The notes under the pieces: model-generated
What the model was told of the DNA's origin: nothing
Databases searched by the model: none
Seen by the model: only the letters and a program-made list of their open reading frames with translations
Translations under genes and position numbers: made by a program
In this document: positions 1 through 10,751 of the stretch, piece by piece
Layout of the letters: each line of letters begins with the position of its first letter
Position numbering within the stretch: the stretch's first letter is position 1
Assembly: GCA_028641055.1 (NCBI GenBank)
Contig: CM054060.1
Location: 210,204,445-210,268,444 of the forward strand
Source: Alopecurus myosuroides
Taxonomy: Eukaryota > Streptophyta > Magnoliopsida > Poales > Poaceae
DNA length: 64,000 nucleotides
Reading direction: 5' to 3'

Positions 1-466
1 ATAAATAAAATTCCAAACTTGGTAAACCTTATTTCAAATTTGTATTTGTTGTTGTTTTCTTTCTGTTTTCATCATCCATGCATCATGCTAATCCACTTTC
101 ACCTGTTGATTAGTTGTAAAACGATTATTCCAACCTTAATTCATGGGCTTTCCATATGCAATCCAAATTGCATATGGGTCCATTTAATTATGTTACCATG
201 TCAACTAGATTATTTTGATGCATCAATTAAATTGTCATGCATCATCCCATGATTGTGCATTATGCCATGTTATTGATTGTTTGTCTCTCTGTGTTGTTTG
301 TTTGCTTCTTCTCGAATAGACGACGACGTTGAGACAGACGAGCCTTACGACACCCCTTCTGAGGATCTAGCTCAGTACCAGGCTGCTGAGTTTGCAGGCA
401 AGTATTCACTCACATGAACCATTGTGTTCCTTTCCACATTGGATACCGATACTTTCCGTTGTCTAT
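1..466 (+). repeat. 5' LTR, partial (cut by window edge and by internal deletion)
   Basis: The sequence is a direct repeat of 7884-8349 in the 3' LTR. Identity is near perfect to about 466, weaker to about 486 (both copies share CGTTG there), and lost beyond that point. The 3' copy continues as LTR for another ~1.5 kb, whereas this copy passes straight into internal sequence. A deletion therefore removed the end of the 5' LTR, the primer binding site and part of the leader. Confidence 0.9.
320..397 (+). other. LTR mini-exon, acidic coding block (5' copy)
   Basis: A pyrimidine-rich tract ending in AATAG precedes the block, and a GC-type splice donor (CAG followed by GCAAGT) ends it. The 78 bases translate, after two leading bases, to an open acidic peptide starting DDVETDEPYD. 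The same block occurs at 8203-8280. Similar blocks lie in the other long LTRs of this window at 28319-28387, 15781-15862 and from 59320. Exon status is inferred from splice-site consensus and conservation only. Confidence 0.5.
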
Positions 467-1261
467 TCTGCTTTCCTTATGACTCGTTGTGAGAGCACCG
501 CCGGTTATCCGGAGATGCTGAGAGACATGGTCACTTATCTGGGGTTCCGTTGGGCACCAGAGTACCAGGTCTACGAGCAGCAGCGAGAGTTTGACCAGAC
601 CTACTACCAGGCTATCGTCTACATTCTGTCAGATGATGGCATGAGCGTAGTCCACCGCTACGAGGCAGTAGGTTCCACAGTGGATATGGCTGTGCAGCAG
701 GCAGCTTATGTGAGTCTCACCCTCCTTCGTGCTGACTACTGGGGATTTGACGATTCTATCTATCGCCACATCCCCCGTGGTTACATCACTTCGGAGGGAG
801 CTCACTTCACTCTCTACGAAAACCTGGATGTCTACGAGCATGATAACTCCAGGCTGCACACCACCGCTCAGTTTGTGAGGCACAGTGACGCAGTTGCCAG
901 CACACTATCTCAGGAGTTGGCTTCAGTCAGAGAGCAGCTTTACCTCGCTTTGACTCGTCTGGCGACGTACACCACATACTTTGTTGGAGACGAGCGCTTC
1001 GCACGTTTCGATCAGCCAGTTGGTCGTCGTCTGCCAAACGCTGGAGGTTACGAGCCGATCAGAGGTCCACTACTTAACCTCGGTGCTGGTTACACTGGGA
1101 TTCCACGCTTTGGAGCACAGGGAGTCGATGCTATGTACTTCACCACACCTAGAGTCGCTCGCAGACCACGTCAGATCTATGTGGATCGTCGTTCTACCTA
1201 CTTTCGTGGGCGTGCTCCTCACTGTACCTCTCGCCGTACTCCTAGCCGCCGTCCTGCGTGA
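392..1261 (+). CDS. Upstream ORF of the chromovirus, dsRNA-binding-like N-terminal region
   Basis: This 289-codon ORF lies between the 5' LTR remnant and gag. The first ~30 residues come from LTR sequence and are probably not original, because the internal deletion fused them; the conserved part starts near residue 33. Residues ~40-115 have alpha-beta-beta-beta-alpha spacing reminiscent of a double-stranded RNA-binding motif: an aromatic APEY near the start, alternating hydrophobic strands, and a final helix containing AVQQAAYVSLTLL. A helical stretch follows (residues ~165-195), and the C-terminus is strongly basic, ending in RRTPSRRPA. I recognise no catalytic motif. Extra ORFs ahead of gag are known in some grass gypsy elements, but their function is unsettled. 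The dsRNA-binding reading is inference from the pattern. Confidence 0.6.
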   Translation: MQASIHSHEPLCSFPHWIPILSVVYSAFLMTRCESTAGYPEMLRDMVTYLGFRWAPEYQVYEQQREFDQTYYQAIVYILSDDGMSVVHRYEAVGSTVDMAVQQAAYVSLTLLRADYWGFDDSIYRHIPRGYITSEGAHFTLYENLDVYEHDNSRLHTTAQFVRHSDAVASTLSQELASVREQLYLALTRLATYTTYFVGDERFARFDQPVGRRLPNAGGYEPIRGPLLNLGAGYTGIPRFGAQGVDAMYFTTPRVARRPRQIYVDRRSTYFRGRAPHCTSRRTPSRRPA

Positions 1262-1470
1262 TGAGCATGGGAGTACCGATGTATCCATTCTTAACTATGT
1301 TTAGTTATCCTTTGGCTTTCGAACCATTTATGGTGTGTTGGATATTCTGATGTATTTGAACATGTGATGATGTACCTGTTGGTTATCTATTCATGCGTCG
1401 GAATAATCTCTCTTTTGGTTACCAAGTCTATCCTTTTCTATTGTTGTGCTAAAATGCAATTCCATTCAGG
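1262..1470 (+). other. Spacer between upstream ORF and gag, possible splice acceptor
   Basis: No ORF is seen here. The 3' end is T-rich and finishes in CCATTCAG immediately before the gag ATG at 1471, so it could act as a splice acceptor placing gag on a spliced transcript. This is suggested only by consensus. Confidence 0.3.
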
Positions 1471-4128
1471 ATGCCGCCAACAAGGAACACCCCGCCTGAG
1501 CCACCGCCAATCACGGAGCTGTTGACTCAGATGACTCAAGTCATGACGTAGATGGCCCAGTTCCAGACTAATCAGCACAACAACCAGACCGCTCCACGAG
1601 TCAGTATCAAGGAGTTTCTCAGTCTGGGCCCGAGAGCTTTCGTGGCAACACGCGAGCCTCTGGATGCTGATGACTGGATCCATGAGATAGCTAAGGCTCT
1701 GGACATTGCTCACGTTGCTGAGGAAGACAAGGTCAAGTATGCCTCCGATCTGCTGAAGGGTCAGGCAGCTACTTGGTGGGAAAACCACCAGACCATGAGA
1801 GCTGGCTATCCAATCACCTGGGGTTGTTTCAAGGAAGCCTTCCTGAAGCACCACATTCCAGATGGTCTCATGGAAAGGATGCGTGAAGAGTTTTGCTCTC
1901 TCAAGCAAGGCAAGCTGGACGTCATCGGCTATCAGAGTGAGTTCAATCGCCTCGCTCGTTACGCTGGTGATGAGGTGTCCACTGAGGCTAAGAAGATGGC
2001 AAGGTTCCGCAGAGGTTTTAACCCGGAACTCAAGTATGCCCTCACCAACATCAAGGCCAACAACTTCGAGGAGTTCGTTAACACCGCGCTCAATGAAGAA
2101 AATGGCCGCAAGGCGTTCGAGGAGTCTCGGAAGCACTCGCGTGAGGGTGGTTCCTCCTCCAACATGACCACCCCTCCGCAGAAGCGCCGCATTTGGGTGC
2201 CAAATGGTGCTGTCACTCGGGCTCCATACGCCCAAACTTCTCCAGGCTTCGCTCCCCGCCCACCCAACCCTGCTCAGATGCATGATCAGAGGGCTTCGAT
2301 GGGGCAGCCAAGGCCAGGACCTCCTCGTGTCGTCACTTGCTACAAGTGCAAGCAGACGGGGCACTACGCTGACAAGTGCACGCAGAGGCAGCTACCTCCA
2401 CCACCACCTTGTCCCAACAGCAACCAGGCAATGGTGCGTGCTCCCCCGCCTAAAGCCTTCAACTCCAACAACAGGCCTGTCGGGAGGACCGCAAGGGTGA
2501 ATCATGTCAAGATCGACAAAGCTGAGGAAGCTCCTGACGTCGTTCTCGGTACATTCCCCGTAAACTTTATTCCAGCTAAAGTGTTGTTTGATACCGGAGC
2601 ATCGCATTCTTTCGTGTCAAAGACTTTTGCCGCAACAAACAACTTAAGTGTGGTTCCACTAAGCAATCAAATCACCGTTCACTCCCCGGGATCTCAAATG
2701 TTGACTTCCAAGATAAGTAAGGATAATCAAATCCTAATTGGAGGTCGCATATTCCTTGCTTCACTCATGTTGCTGGGAAGTTCTGACATTGATGTCATTC
2801 TTGGTATGGATTGGTTGAAGGCCAATAAAGCAAAAATTGACTGTGCTCAAAAGTCAATAACTCTGTTCCACCCTTCTGGTCAGATAGTCTATTCTCCACA
2901 TGAATCAAGTTCCATTCAGCTATGCACCCTCGATGCAAAACCTCTACCTCTACTTGAAAATGTTCCGGTGGTTTGTGAATTCCCTGACGTCTTTCCAGAA
3001 GAGTTGCCAGGGATGCCTCCGGACAGAGCAGTTGAGTTCGTGATCGAGCTTGAACCAGGTACTGCTCCAATCTCTAAGCATCCATACAAGATAGCTCCTC
3101 CTGAACTGAAACTGTTAAAGGAGCAAATCGATATGTACATGGAAAAAGGTTACATTCAACCTAGTTCCTCGGCTTGGGGTTGCCCAACTCTGTTTGTTGC
3201 GAAGAAGGATCACACAAAGAGACTCGTTGTTGACTATCGTCCTCTTAACGAGAAAACCATCAAAAACAAGTATCCAATTCCTCGTATCGATGATCTTTTT
3301 GATCAACTTGCTGGAGCCTCAATATTCTCCAAGTTGGACTTGAGAATGGGTTACCATCAAATAAAGATCAGAAAGGAAGATATTCCAAAAACAGCTTTCA
3401 CCACTCGCTACGGTCTATATGAATACACCGTCATGTCCTTTGGTCTCACCAATGCACCGGCGACATTCTCTCGACTAATGAATTCTGTTTTCCATGAATA
3501 CCTCGACAAGTTCGTTGTGGTATATCTTGATGACATTCTTGTCTACTCAAAATCCGAGGAAGAGCATGAAGAACATCTTCGTCTCACTCTCATGAAACTT
3601 CGCGAGCATCGTCTATATGCCAAATTCTCCAAATGTGAGTTCTGGATTCCAGAAGTTGCTTACCTTGGTCATGTCATCTCTGCCAAGGGCATAGCCATTG
3701 ATCCAGAAAAGGTTAAAGCAATTGTTGATTGGAAACCTCCTAAGACGGTAAAGCAAGTACGAAGTTTTCTTGGCTTGGCTAGCTATTGCCGTCGTTTCGT
3801 CCAAAACTTTTCCAAAATTGCCAAACCACTCACTGATCTCACAAAGAAGGACAAGAAGTTCGTTTGGTCTCCACAATGTGATGAGAGCTTCAATCTCCTG
3901 AAGACTAAACTCACTTCTACACCAGTTCTGGTTGGCCCAGATCCTACCAAACCTTTCCAGATATTCTGTGATGCATCTCTCCAAGGTCTAGGTGCAGTTC
4001 TTATGCAAGAACGTCAAGTTGTGGCTTATGCTTCACGTCAGTTGAACACCCATGAGCTCAATTATCCCACACATGACCTTGAACTTGCAGCAGTTGTGTT
4101 TGCCCTCAAGAAATGGAGGCAATACTAG
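1471..4128 (+). pseudogene. gag-pol: gag-protease-RT-RNase H, broken by two TAG codons
   Basis: The reading frame starts at ATG 1471, meets TAG at 1549-1551, reopens at ATG 1552 and runs to a second TAG at 4126-4128. Numbered from 1552: a retrotransposon gag domain (residues ~35-215); a zinc knuckle of the CX2CX4HX4C type at 263-276; the protease active site DTGAS with D at 347; reverse transcriptase ~500-680 with YLDD at 658; and the start of RNase H near the end. Gag would form the particle core, protease would mature the polyprotein, and RT/RNase H would make cDNA. The second TAG replaces a residue inside RNase H, and the same frame continues directly into the integrase part. The catalytic residues I can see are intact, so the damage looks recent. 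Neither stop has a known readthrough context. Confidence 0.9.
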
Positions 4129-5862
4129 TTGGGTAATCGCACTGAAATCTTTTCCGATCATAAGAGTCTGAAATACATCTTCACTCAACCAGATCTAAAC
4201 CTCAGGCAAAGGAGATGTATTGAAAAGATTAAAGACTTTGATATTACCATTTCTTACACTCCAGGCAAGGCTAATGTTATGGCCGATGCTCTCAGTCGCA
4301 AGTCGTATTGCAATAATCTCATGATCATGGAAAGCCAACCTCCTCTTCATGAAGAATTCCAGAAGCTGAACCTTGGTCTTGTTCCTCAAGGTTATCTTGC
4401 AAACTTGACACCCAGTCCAACTCTCGAGGACAAGATTCGTTCTGAACAACTTCGTGATGCTGAGATCAAGAAGATGGTAGAACACATCAAAGAAGGCAAG
4501 GAGAAATTCAAGTCCTTCTCAATTGATGACAAGGGAACTGTGTTCTTTGAAGGACGCATTGCAGTTCCTCAAGTTCAAAGTCTCAAAGATGTCATTCTCA
4601 AGGAGGCTCATGAAACTCCTCTCTCCATACACCCTGGAAGTACAAAGATGTACCAGGATCTCAAAACACTGTATTGGTGGCCTGGCATGAAACGTGAAAT
4701 TGCTCAGTACGTTTCTGAATGCGACGTTTGTCAACGTGTTAAGGCAGTCCATCAGAAAACAGCCGGTCTTCTCCAACCTCTGAAAATCCCTGAGTGGAAG
4801 TGGGACATGAATGAAATGGACTTCGTCACTGGTTTTCCAAAGTCCAAAAAGGGCAACGATGCAATCTTCGTTGTCATTGATCGTCTCACTAAAGTAGCTC
4901 ACTTCTTTGCTGTCAAAGAAACAATCTCAGCTAGCCAGTTAGCAGAGCTCTACACAGCAAAGATTGTTCCTCTTCATGGTGTTCCACTGGAAATAAGCTC
5001 AGACCGTGGAAGTATATTCACTTCTCATTTCTGGAAAAGCTTTCAAGAAGCTTTGGGTACCAAACTTCTGTTCAGCACAGCCTATCATCCTCAGTCTCAA
5101 GGGCAAGTCGAAAGAGTCAATCAGATTCTCGAGGATATGCTCAGAGCATGTGGTCTCTCCTTTGGCATGAAATGGGAGGAATGCCTTCCATATGCTGAAT
5201 TCTCCTACAACAACAGCTTCCAGGCAAGCCTGGGCATGGCACCATTTGAAGCTCTCTATGGTCGCAGATGCAGGAGTCCAATCAATTGGTCTGGAGCTGG
5301 TGAACGTTCACTCTTAGGCCCTGACATTGTTAAGGAAGCCGAAGAGAAAGTTCGCGTCATTCGTGACAATCTCAAGATTGCTCAGTCTCGTCAGAAAAGC
5401 TACTATGACAGCAAGCACAGGGATATGATCTATGCACCAGGTGACAAAGCATATCTCCGTGTAACTCCCCTCAGAGGCACTCATCGTTTTGGTGTGAAAG
5501 GAAAACTTGCACCAAGATACATTGGTCCTTTCAACATTGTCTCAAGGCGTGCAGAAAATGCTTATCGTCTTGAACTTCCAGAAAAACTATCCAAGGTGCA
5601 CGATGTATTCCACGTGTCACAGCTCAAGAGGTGTTTCAAAGATCCAGATCGCGCAGTTGATCATGATTCCATTGAACTGCAAGAAGATCTATCTTATGAG
5701 GAGCACCCTGTTCGAATTCTCGATGAGACCGAGCGTAAGACTCGCAACAAGAGCACCAAGTTCTTGAAAGTGCAGTGGTCCCATCATTCCGATAAAGAGG
5801 CAACGTGGGAGACCGAAGAGGATCTTCGCAAGAAGTATCCGGACCTTTTCTCTTCTCAGTAG
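4129..5862 (+). pseudogene. pol: End of RNase H, integrase and chromo-like domain (same frame)
   Basis: This is the continuation of the polyprotein after the TAG at 4126. It opens with the RNase H end (HKSLKYIF region), then the integrase zinc-binding HHCC domain (H near residue 161, CDVC near 198-201). The integrase DDE triad has D231, D292 (SSDRGS) and E328 (GQVERVN), with the standard 35-residue D-E spacing. The last ~55 residues hold aromatic positions typical of a chromodomain (FLKVQW, ATWE), which in chromoviruses is thought to guide insertion to particular chromatin. The frame stays open to TAG at 5860-5862, just before the polypurine tract. The integrase itself appears intact. Confidence 0.9.
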
Positions 5863-5885
5863 GAATCTTGGGGCGCGATTCCTTC

Positions 5886-5899
5886 AAGGGGGGGCGTTT
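5886..5899 (+). other. Polypurine tract of the chromovirus
   Basis: An AAGGGGGGG run lies a few bases upstream of the TGTAACATCCC start of the 3' LTR. This is the position and composition expected of the primer for plus-strand DNA synthesis. Confidence 0.8.
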
Positions 5900-6713
5900 T
5901 GTAACATCCCAAGTATGAAAACAACCCCTAGAATGTTTGTTTCTTGTTTATTTATGTTTTGCATCATGACATCATGTTCATTGCATTTGTTTTGCTTTGT
6001 TTTCCATTTGTTTTTCTTTGTTTTCCTCTGTTTTCCTTTGTTTTCCCATTTGAAATTCAAACAATATTCAAGTGTGTTGTTTCATACTTGCTCTGTTACA
6101 TTTTTTTCAAATAAAAATATTCAAATAAAACATCCATTTGTTTCCATTAAAATGGAAAGCTCAAACTATTAATTTGTTCTTTTTAATAATTCACTTAATT
6201 CAAATTGCATTCAAATTCAATTGAAATTCCAAATAGCAACCATTTGAAATTTATGAAAATTGCAAAAACAAATCAATCTTTTGTTTCAAATAAAATTGAG
6301 GGTTCAAACTATTTAAGTGATTCTTTTTAATTATTCATTTGATATCAAAATTCATTCAAATTCAACCAAATTTCAAACAGCAACTTAGTTTCAAAATTTT
6401 GGAAAACCAAAGTTTGCACTAGGTTGCTGTTACAATAAATATTCAACACAAAATTTCCAAAAAATTTCTAAATCCTAAAACCTATTCTTTTCCTCCTTTT
6501 CCTTTTCAGCAAAAAAAAACAGAACAACAAAAAAAATAGGAAAGAGATGGGTAGGCCAGCAGGTGGGCTGCGCCCACCAGCCAGACCCAGCCCACCAAAC
6601 CTTCCCCCGGCCCGGTACCTCTTCGCCCCCTTCTTCAACCTGTACGGCAGCATCTGCCGCTGTCCACGTCGCCGTACGGCGAGCGGGAACGGCCATCAGC
6701 GCTCACCTCCCCC

Positions 6714-6720
6714 CTATAAA
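6714..6720 (+). promoter_or_regulatory. LTR TATA box
   Basis: CTATAAA sits in a CT-rich context at the junction between AT-rich U3 and a GC-rich leader. Transcription would start about 30 bases downstream, which makes this the likely pol II promoter of the element. Position and motif are seen; activity is inferred. Confidence 0.55.
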
Positions 6721-8202
6721 CCCTGCCCTAGGGCTCCCCGAGCTAGCCCTAGCTCTCCCCCTCTTTTCCCTCGCGCCGCCGTCGCCATTTCTCCTCTCCA
6801 CCCACCTCTCTGCATCTCCTCCTCTCTCTGAACCTCTAAAACCCAAGCGCCACCTCTTAATCTCGTCGATGATCGCCGCTGTTACCACGCTCCTCCTCGC
6901 TGGCTAACCACGGGGATCAGACCACCGTGCTATCCTCGACCGCCTCGAAACCACCGCAGCCCCGGAGAACCTCTGCAACGCCGCCGCCATCCTCGACGTC
7001 GTCGCCGTCGTCCACTGCCCCGAGCCTCTGCTTCCTCTCCAATCGCCGGTGAGCTCCACCTCGATCACCTCCATCTCTGCACCGTGGCGCACAAGCACAA
7101 GCACGCGCACGTATCCTTGCACGCAATCGAGAACGAGCCTCTGCAGCTCGCCGCCGGTGATCGCTGTTTCTTTTTTAAGTTTAAGTCCTTTTCTTTTACA
7201 GATTGGTCCCTAACTTTAAAATACAAATAACTTTTAAATTCCAAATCCAAATAATACAAATAAAATATGTATTCTGCACCAAATTAAATTCTCTACATGG
7301 TTAAAGCATTTGTTTTCTATTTTGAATATTTAAAATGTATTCAAATTCCAAATTCAAACAAATCATTTTAAATTTGGTTAATTTCATAACTAATTCAATA
7401 TTATTTCAAATGTCACATATAAATTATGTTTTCCATGCTAATTTGAACCACCTTTTCAAACATAAAATTTGTTTCATGTTTTGAATAATTAAAATTGGTT
7501 AAATAATTTAAACCTTGTTTAAATCATTTAAAATTGCTAAATTCATAACTTGCTCAAATTAAATTATTTTTGAACTTATAAAATATGTTTTCAGACCAGA
7601 AAAACATAATATTTTCAAATGTGAATTTGGTTTAATGTTTTGAACAAATAAAAATTCAAATAAATTCATACTTGAATCAAATTCATTTAAATCTTGTTTA
7701 AACTTGCTTAATTCATAATTAATTCATCTTAATTCCTTTTTCAATAATTGAAACATGTATTTCCACCTAAAATTTTGTGTTCTTTTCAATTTGAACTTTG
7801 TTATCTATTTTGAACAATTAAAATTGGTGAAAACAACAAATTCTTGTGTAACACCTTTAAGGAACCAAAAATTCCATAACTTAATAAATAAAATTCCAAA
7901 CTTGGTAAACCTTATTTCAAATTTGTATCTGTTGTTGTTTTCTTTCTGTTTTCATCATCCATGCATCATGCTAATCCACTTTCACCTGTTGATTAGTTGT
8001 AAAACAATTATTCCAACCTTAATTCATGGGCTTTCCATATGCAATCCAAATTGCATATGGGTCCATTTAATTATGTTACCATGTCAACTAGATTATTTTG
8101 ATGCATCAATTAAATTGTCATGCATCATCCCATGATTGTGCATTATGCCATGTTATTGATTGTTTGTATCTCTGCGTTGTTTGTTTGCTTCTTCTCGAAT
8201 AG

Positions 8203-8280
8203 ACGACGACGTTGAGACAGACGAGCCTTACGACACCCCTTCTGAGGATCTAGCTCAGTACCAGGCTGCTGAGTTTGCAG
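8203..8280 (+). other. LTR mini-exon, acidic coding block (3' copy)
   Basis: Identical in design to 320-397: an acceptor ending in AATAG, 78 bases (two bases, 25 codons, one base) reading DDVETDEPYD at the start and AQYQAAEFA at the end, then the GC donor GCAAGT. Its counterpart in the solo LTR (28319-28387) has the same two-base lead and one-base tail, shares DV.TDE and AAE.A, and differs in length by exactly three codons. Confidence 0.5.
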
Positions 8281-9336
8281 GCAAGTATTCACTCACATGA
8301 ACCATTGTGTTCCTTTCCACATTGGATACCGATACTTTCTGTTGTCTATTCTTCTAGCCATATGAATCGTTGCTTGTATTCGATCCTATCACATGTATCC
8401 TTCAACCCTGATATAGCCTCACCTCCACACCTAAAACCCCGTTGCTTGTTGCCTGTGTCTTACTAGCATGCTTAGGGTTGTTTATGCTCGAGTCTGCTGT
8501 CCGTTATTTCTGTTATCATATTTATTATGTTCTGGGGCTCGATGTTAAACAACAACCTGTTAACCTGAGGTAATAATAATTTGATGATAAGGCACCGGCA
8601 GGAGGCCCGGCGTGGTTTTGAGGCCTGCTAGTGTCGACCCTAATTAGGAAAAGGGTCTTGTCTACTGATCCATGATGAGCGCACTATCCGCATGTGGGAA
8701 GCGTGTATGGGCGCCCCCTCAATTTGATTCGATTCGCATCTCGTCCAAATCGCCTCATTTAGTTCGGGTTTTCCATTTGCCGCATGCATATGTATTTGCG
8801 AACCCAGGCCAGGGTGGAACTTTTGTAGTCGGCATTTAGGGAGACACGTTCTTAGAGTGCTATGAGGGTCCCCTTTTCTTCGTGGGGCTTGATTAGCCGT
8901 GCGCTCAATTGCACGGGGTTCTTTGGGCTTGATGCAAAGAAGAGTTGAGTTGTGTTGAGTGCCCCGCTTGGTGGGAGGCATTCCATCTGGCGGGTTATTC
9001 TTACGTGTACGGCCAAATTGGTGCACCCCTGCAGGGTAAATCTTCTCGAGAAGCCGTGTTTTCCGCGGTTATGGATGACTTGGTGAAAGTACTGGCTAAC
9101 AAGTACTCAGAACAACTTACACCTAACTAATGATAATTTGACTAGTAATAGTCTTATTGACACAACAATTTGAACCATCACTAATCCAACTGTGTGAGTT
9201 ATCCTCGGATTGCTTCTTTGGATAAGGGGCGAGATCCAGGATGGGTTTGTCTGGAGTTAGTTGTAGTTGGTTACGATACGCTATCTTATCTCCTTTCTGC
9301 TAGCCGGAAGTTATAGCATGTTTCTGTAGTTGGTTA

Positions 9337-9555
9337 GTGCCGCCCGCTGCCGCATCTTTTGTATCACCCCTTTCTTCCGTTGAACCCAAAGCCTCTGTGC
9401 TTGATGTTGCTGGGTACACTTTGGTGAATTGTGAGTCTTGCTTTCCAGTACGTTTATGTACTGACCCCTTTGGGGCTGTGGTTTCCGCATACTACGCTTA
9501 CGAGGATCCCCGTGATGGCTACTACGTGGAGTATGACGAGGCTGCTGACGAGTAG
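9337..9555 (+). CDS. LTR-resident short ORF with acidic tyrosine-rich end
   Basis: This is a 72-codon open stretch near the LTR 3' end. The N-terminal half may be intronic: a possible acceptor GCTTTCCAG lies at about 9439-9447. The C-terminal ~30 residues are acidic and tyrosine-rich (SAYYAYEDPRDG, then EAADE and stop). A palindromic GTAC...GTAC block at 9447-9462 and an acidic ending also occur at the same relative place in the LTRs at 13437-13553 and 60664-60784. This suggests a conserved last exon rather than chance. No known domain is recognised. Confidence 0.4.
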   Translation: MPPAAASFVSPLSSVEPKASVLDVAGYTLVNCESCFPVRLCTDPFGAVVSAYYAYEDPRDGYYVEYDEAADE

Positions 9556-9914
9556 ATAGCGGACCCGGGCAGGATCAGAGACATCGTGGATGGGCTCCGT
9601 CTTTTCGTTTCCAGCCTCTTAGGCCTATTTGGATCTTGTCTGTACTCAGACATTTTGGATGCTTCCGCTGTGATGTAATGTTGATATGTTGGGATATGTG
9701 TCCTCTGGATGATTGTATTTGCTATCTCTGCTCTAGTGAGGGCTATTTGCAACTTATTTCTATTTATTTGTGTCTTAGAGATCTGTTGTGCTATCATTTT
9801 GTTAAACGCCGTTGACGTACCATGTGTGTATGGTATGAAGTACGTCAATGGTAGTATCCTGATTTCTATGGGATGGTTTACGTAGACGATGAACAGTAGG
9901 GGTTGGTTGTCACA

Positions 9915-10493
9915 CATACGTGTGTTGGCCTACTCGTAAGAGATGCGGGTGCAGGTAAGCCCCGTAATCCAATCATCTACTGTTCAACGGAACTGCGAGT
10001 ATCCCCTAGATGTCCGGGTGCGACACAACGTACATGGCAGGATGGTGGGGGTTCTCGATGACGTTCCCCTCGTTTTGTAGTGCTATCTTGGTCTTCTTGC
10101 ACCGAAGAATAAGGCCTTGGGCGGCGCTTTGGCGTGGGTAGCTGTCGCCAAAGCTTTATACACGAGAATGGCAATCGTGGCCAAAGGCGCCCTGTGGCGC
10201 TGTCGTGCTCTCATCAGCGCGGAGAGCACCTCACATTATTCGGGCATGGCCTTTTTCGTCCTAATGGGAAAGTCCTCCAGAGAGGAGCAAAGAGCTCGAG
10301 GTAGAACTCCTCCCCGTGGAAAGGTGAATGCGCTCCTCTAGAGGGGTCATCCACCTGCTGGCTGTGTCTCGGGAGATGCGGAAGTCCACAAGGGAGCTTT
10401 CCCTCACGAGGCATCCCTGAAGAGGCCCCTAGTGCCCACTGGTCTGGGCCGCAGCAGACGGGCCAACATACTCTTGTATCCACTGCACCGACA
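9915..10493. other. Unassigned sequence between LTR and coding fragment
   Basis: This is moderately GC-rich sequence with only short, unsupported ORFs on both strands. I recognise no repeat, RNA gene or protein motif. It may be part of the older host element whose coding remnant follows. Confidence 0.3.
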
Positions 10494-10751
10494 GTACTGC
10501 AAATGAAGCTGAAGAATTAATGGGTAATATAGCCAAGAACCATGATGATTGGGATATTTCTGAGCCACCACCATTACCTACACCCATGAAGAGATGAGTT
10601 CTTTTCCTTAACCCTGAAGATATGCAAGAAGCTAAAAAATCTATTAAAGAGAATGGTATTAAATCTAAAGATGTCAAGAATCTACCTCCTATTGAAACAC
10701 TATGTGAGCCTAGCACTCACCCTCCTATGGTAGAGGTACACTCTTCATGAA
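10494..10751 (+). pseudogene. Decayed retroelement coding fragment, left half
   Basis: Bases from 10494 read as one frame with coding-like composition (ANEAEELMGNIAKNHDDW) and one internal TGA after PTPMKR. The frame then stays open to the Helitron junction. It resembles the polyprotein style of grass Athila-like gypsy elements, but I cannot place it in a domain. The second half resumes at 13021 after the Helitron insertion. Confidence 0.5.

Larger units (their letters stand above)
1..9914 (+). mobile_element. Ty3/gypsy chromodomain element (Tekay/Del-like), left end outside window
   Basis: This is one LTR retrotransposon on the + strand: a partial 5' LTR, an upstream ORF, gag-pol, a polypurine tract and a full-length 3' LTR. 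Bases 1-466 align to 7884-8349 with about five mismatches by eye (about 1.1%), so the insertion is recent. The domain order gag, protease, reverse transcriptase, RNase H, integrase, C-terminal chromo-like domain is known for plant chromoviruses, and the long LTRs fit the Tekay/Del lineage (inference). The distal part of the 5' LTR and the primer binding site are missing through an internal deletion. Two in-frame TAG codons make this copy non-autonomous. Confidence 0.88.
5900..9914 (+). repeat. 3' LTR, about 4.0 kb
   Basis: It starts TGTAACATCCC right after the polypurine tract and appears to end in TTGTCACA near 9912-9914; the exact end is uncertain because the 5' flank is outside the window. 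Layout: an AT-rich U3; a TATA box at 6714-6720; a GC-rich leader (about 6745-7160) with many short ORFs on both strands; a very AT-rich stretch (7160-8200) that could be an intron (possible GT donor CCGGTGAGC near 7049); the acidic mini-exon at 8203-8280; and an acidic ORF ending at 9555. I see no other gene. Confidence 0.85.

Noticed and set aside
1549..4128. The two TAG codons in gag-pol as programmed readthrough sites
   Set aside because: The bases after each TAG (ATGGCC; TTGGGT) do not fit known plant readthrough contexts, and the first stop is just 27 codons in. Mutation is simpler.
6547..7126. GC-rich ORFs on both strands in the chromovirus LTR
   Set aside because: Same reason: leader composition, no domain, and no agreement between frames.
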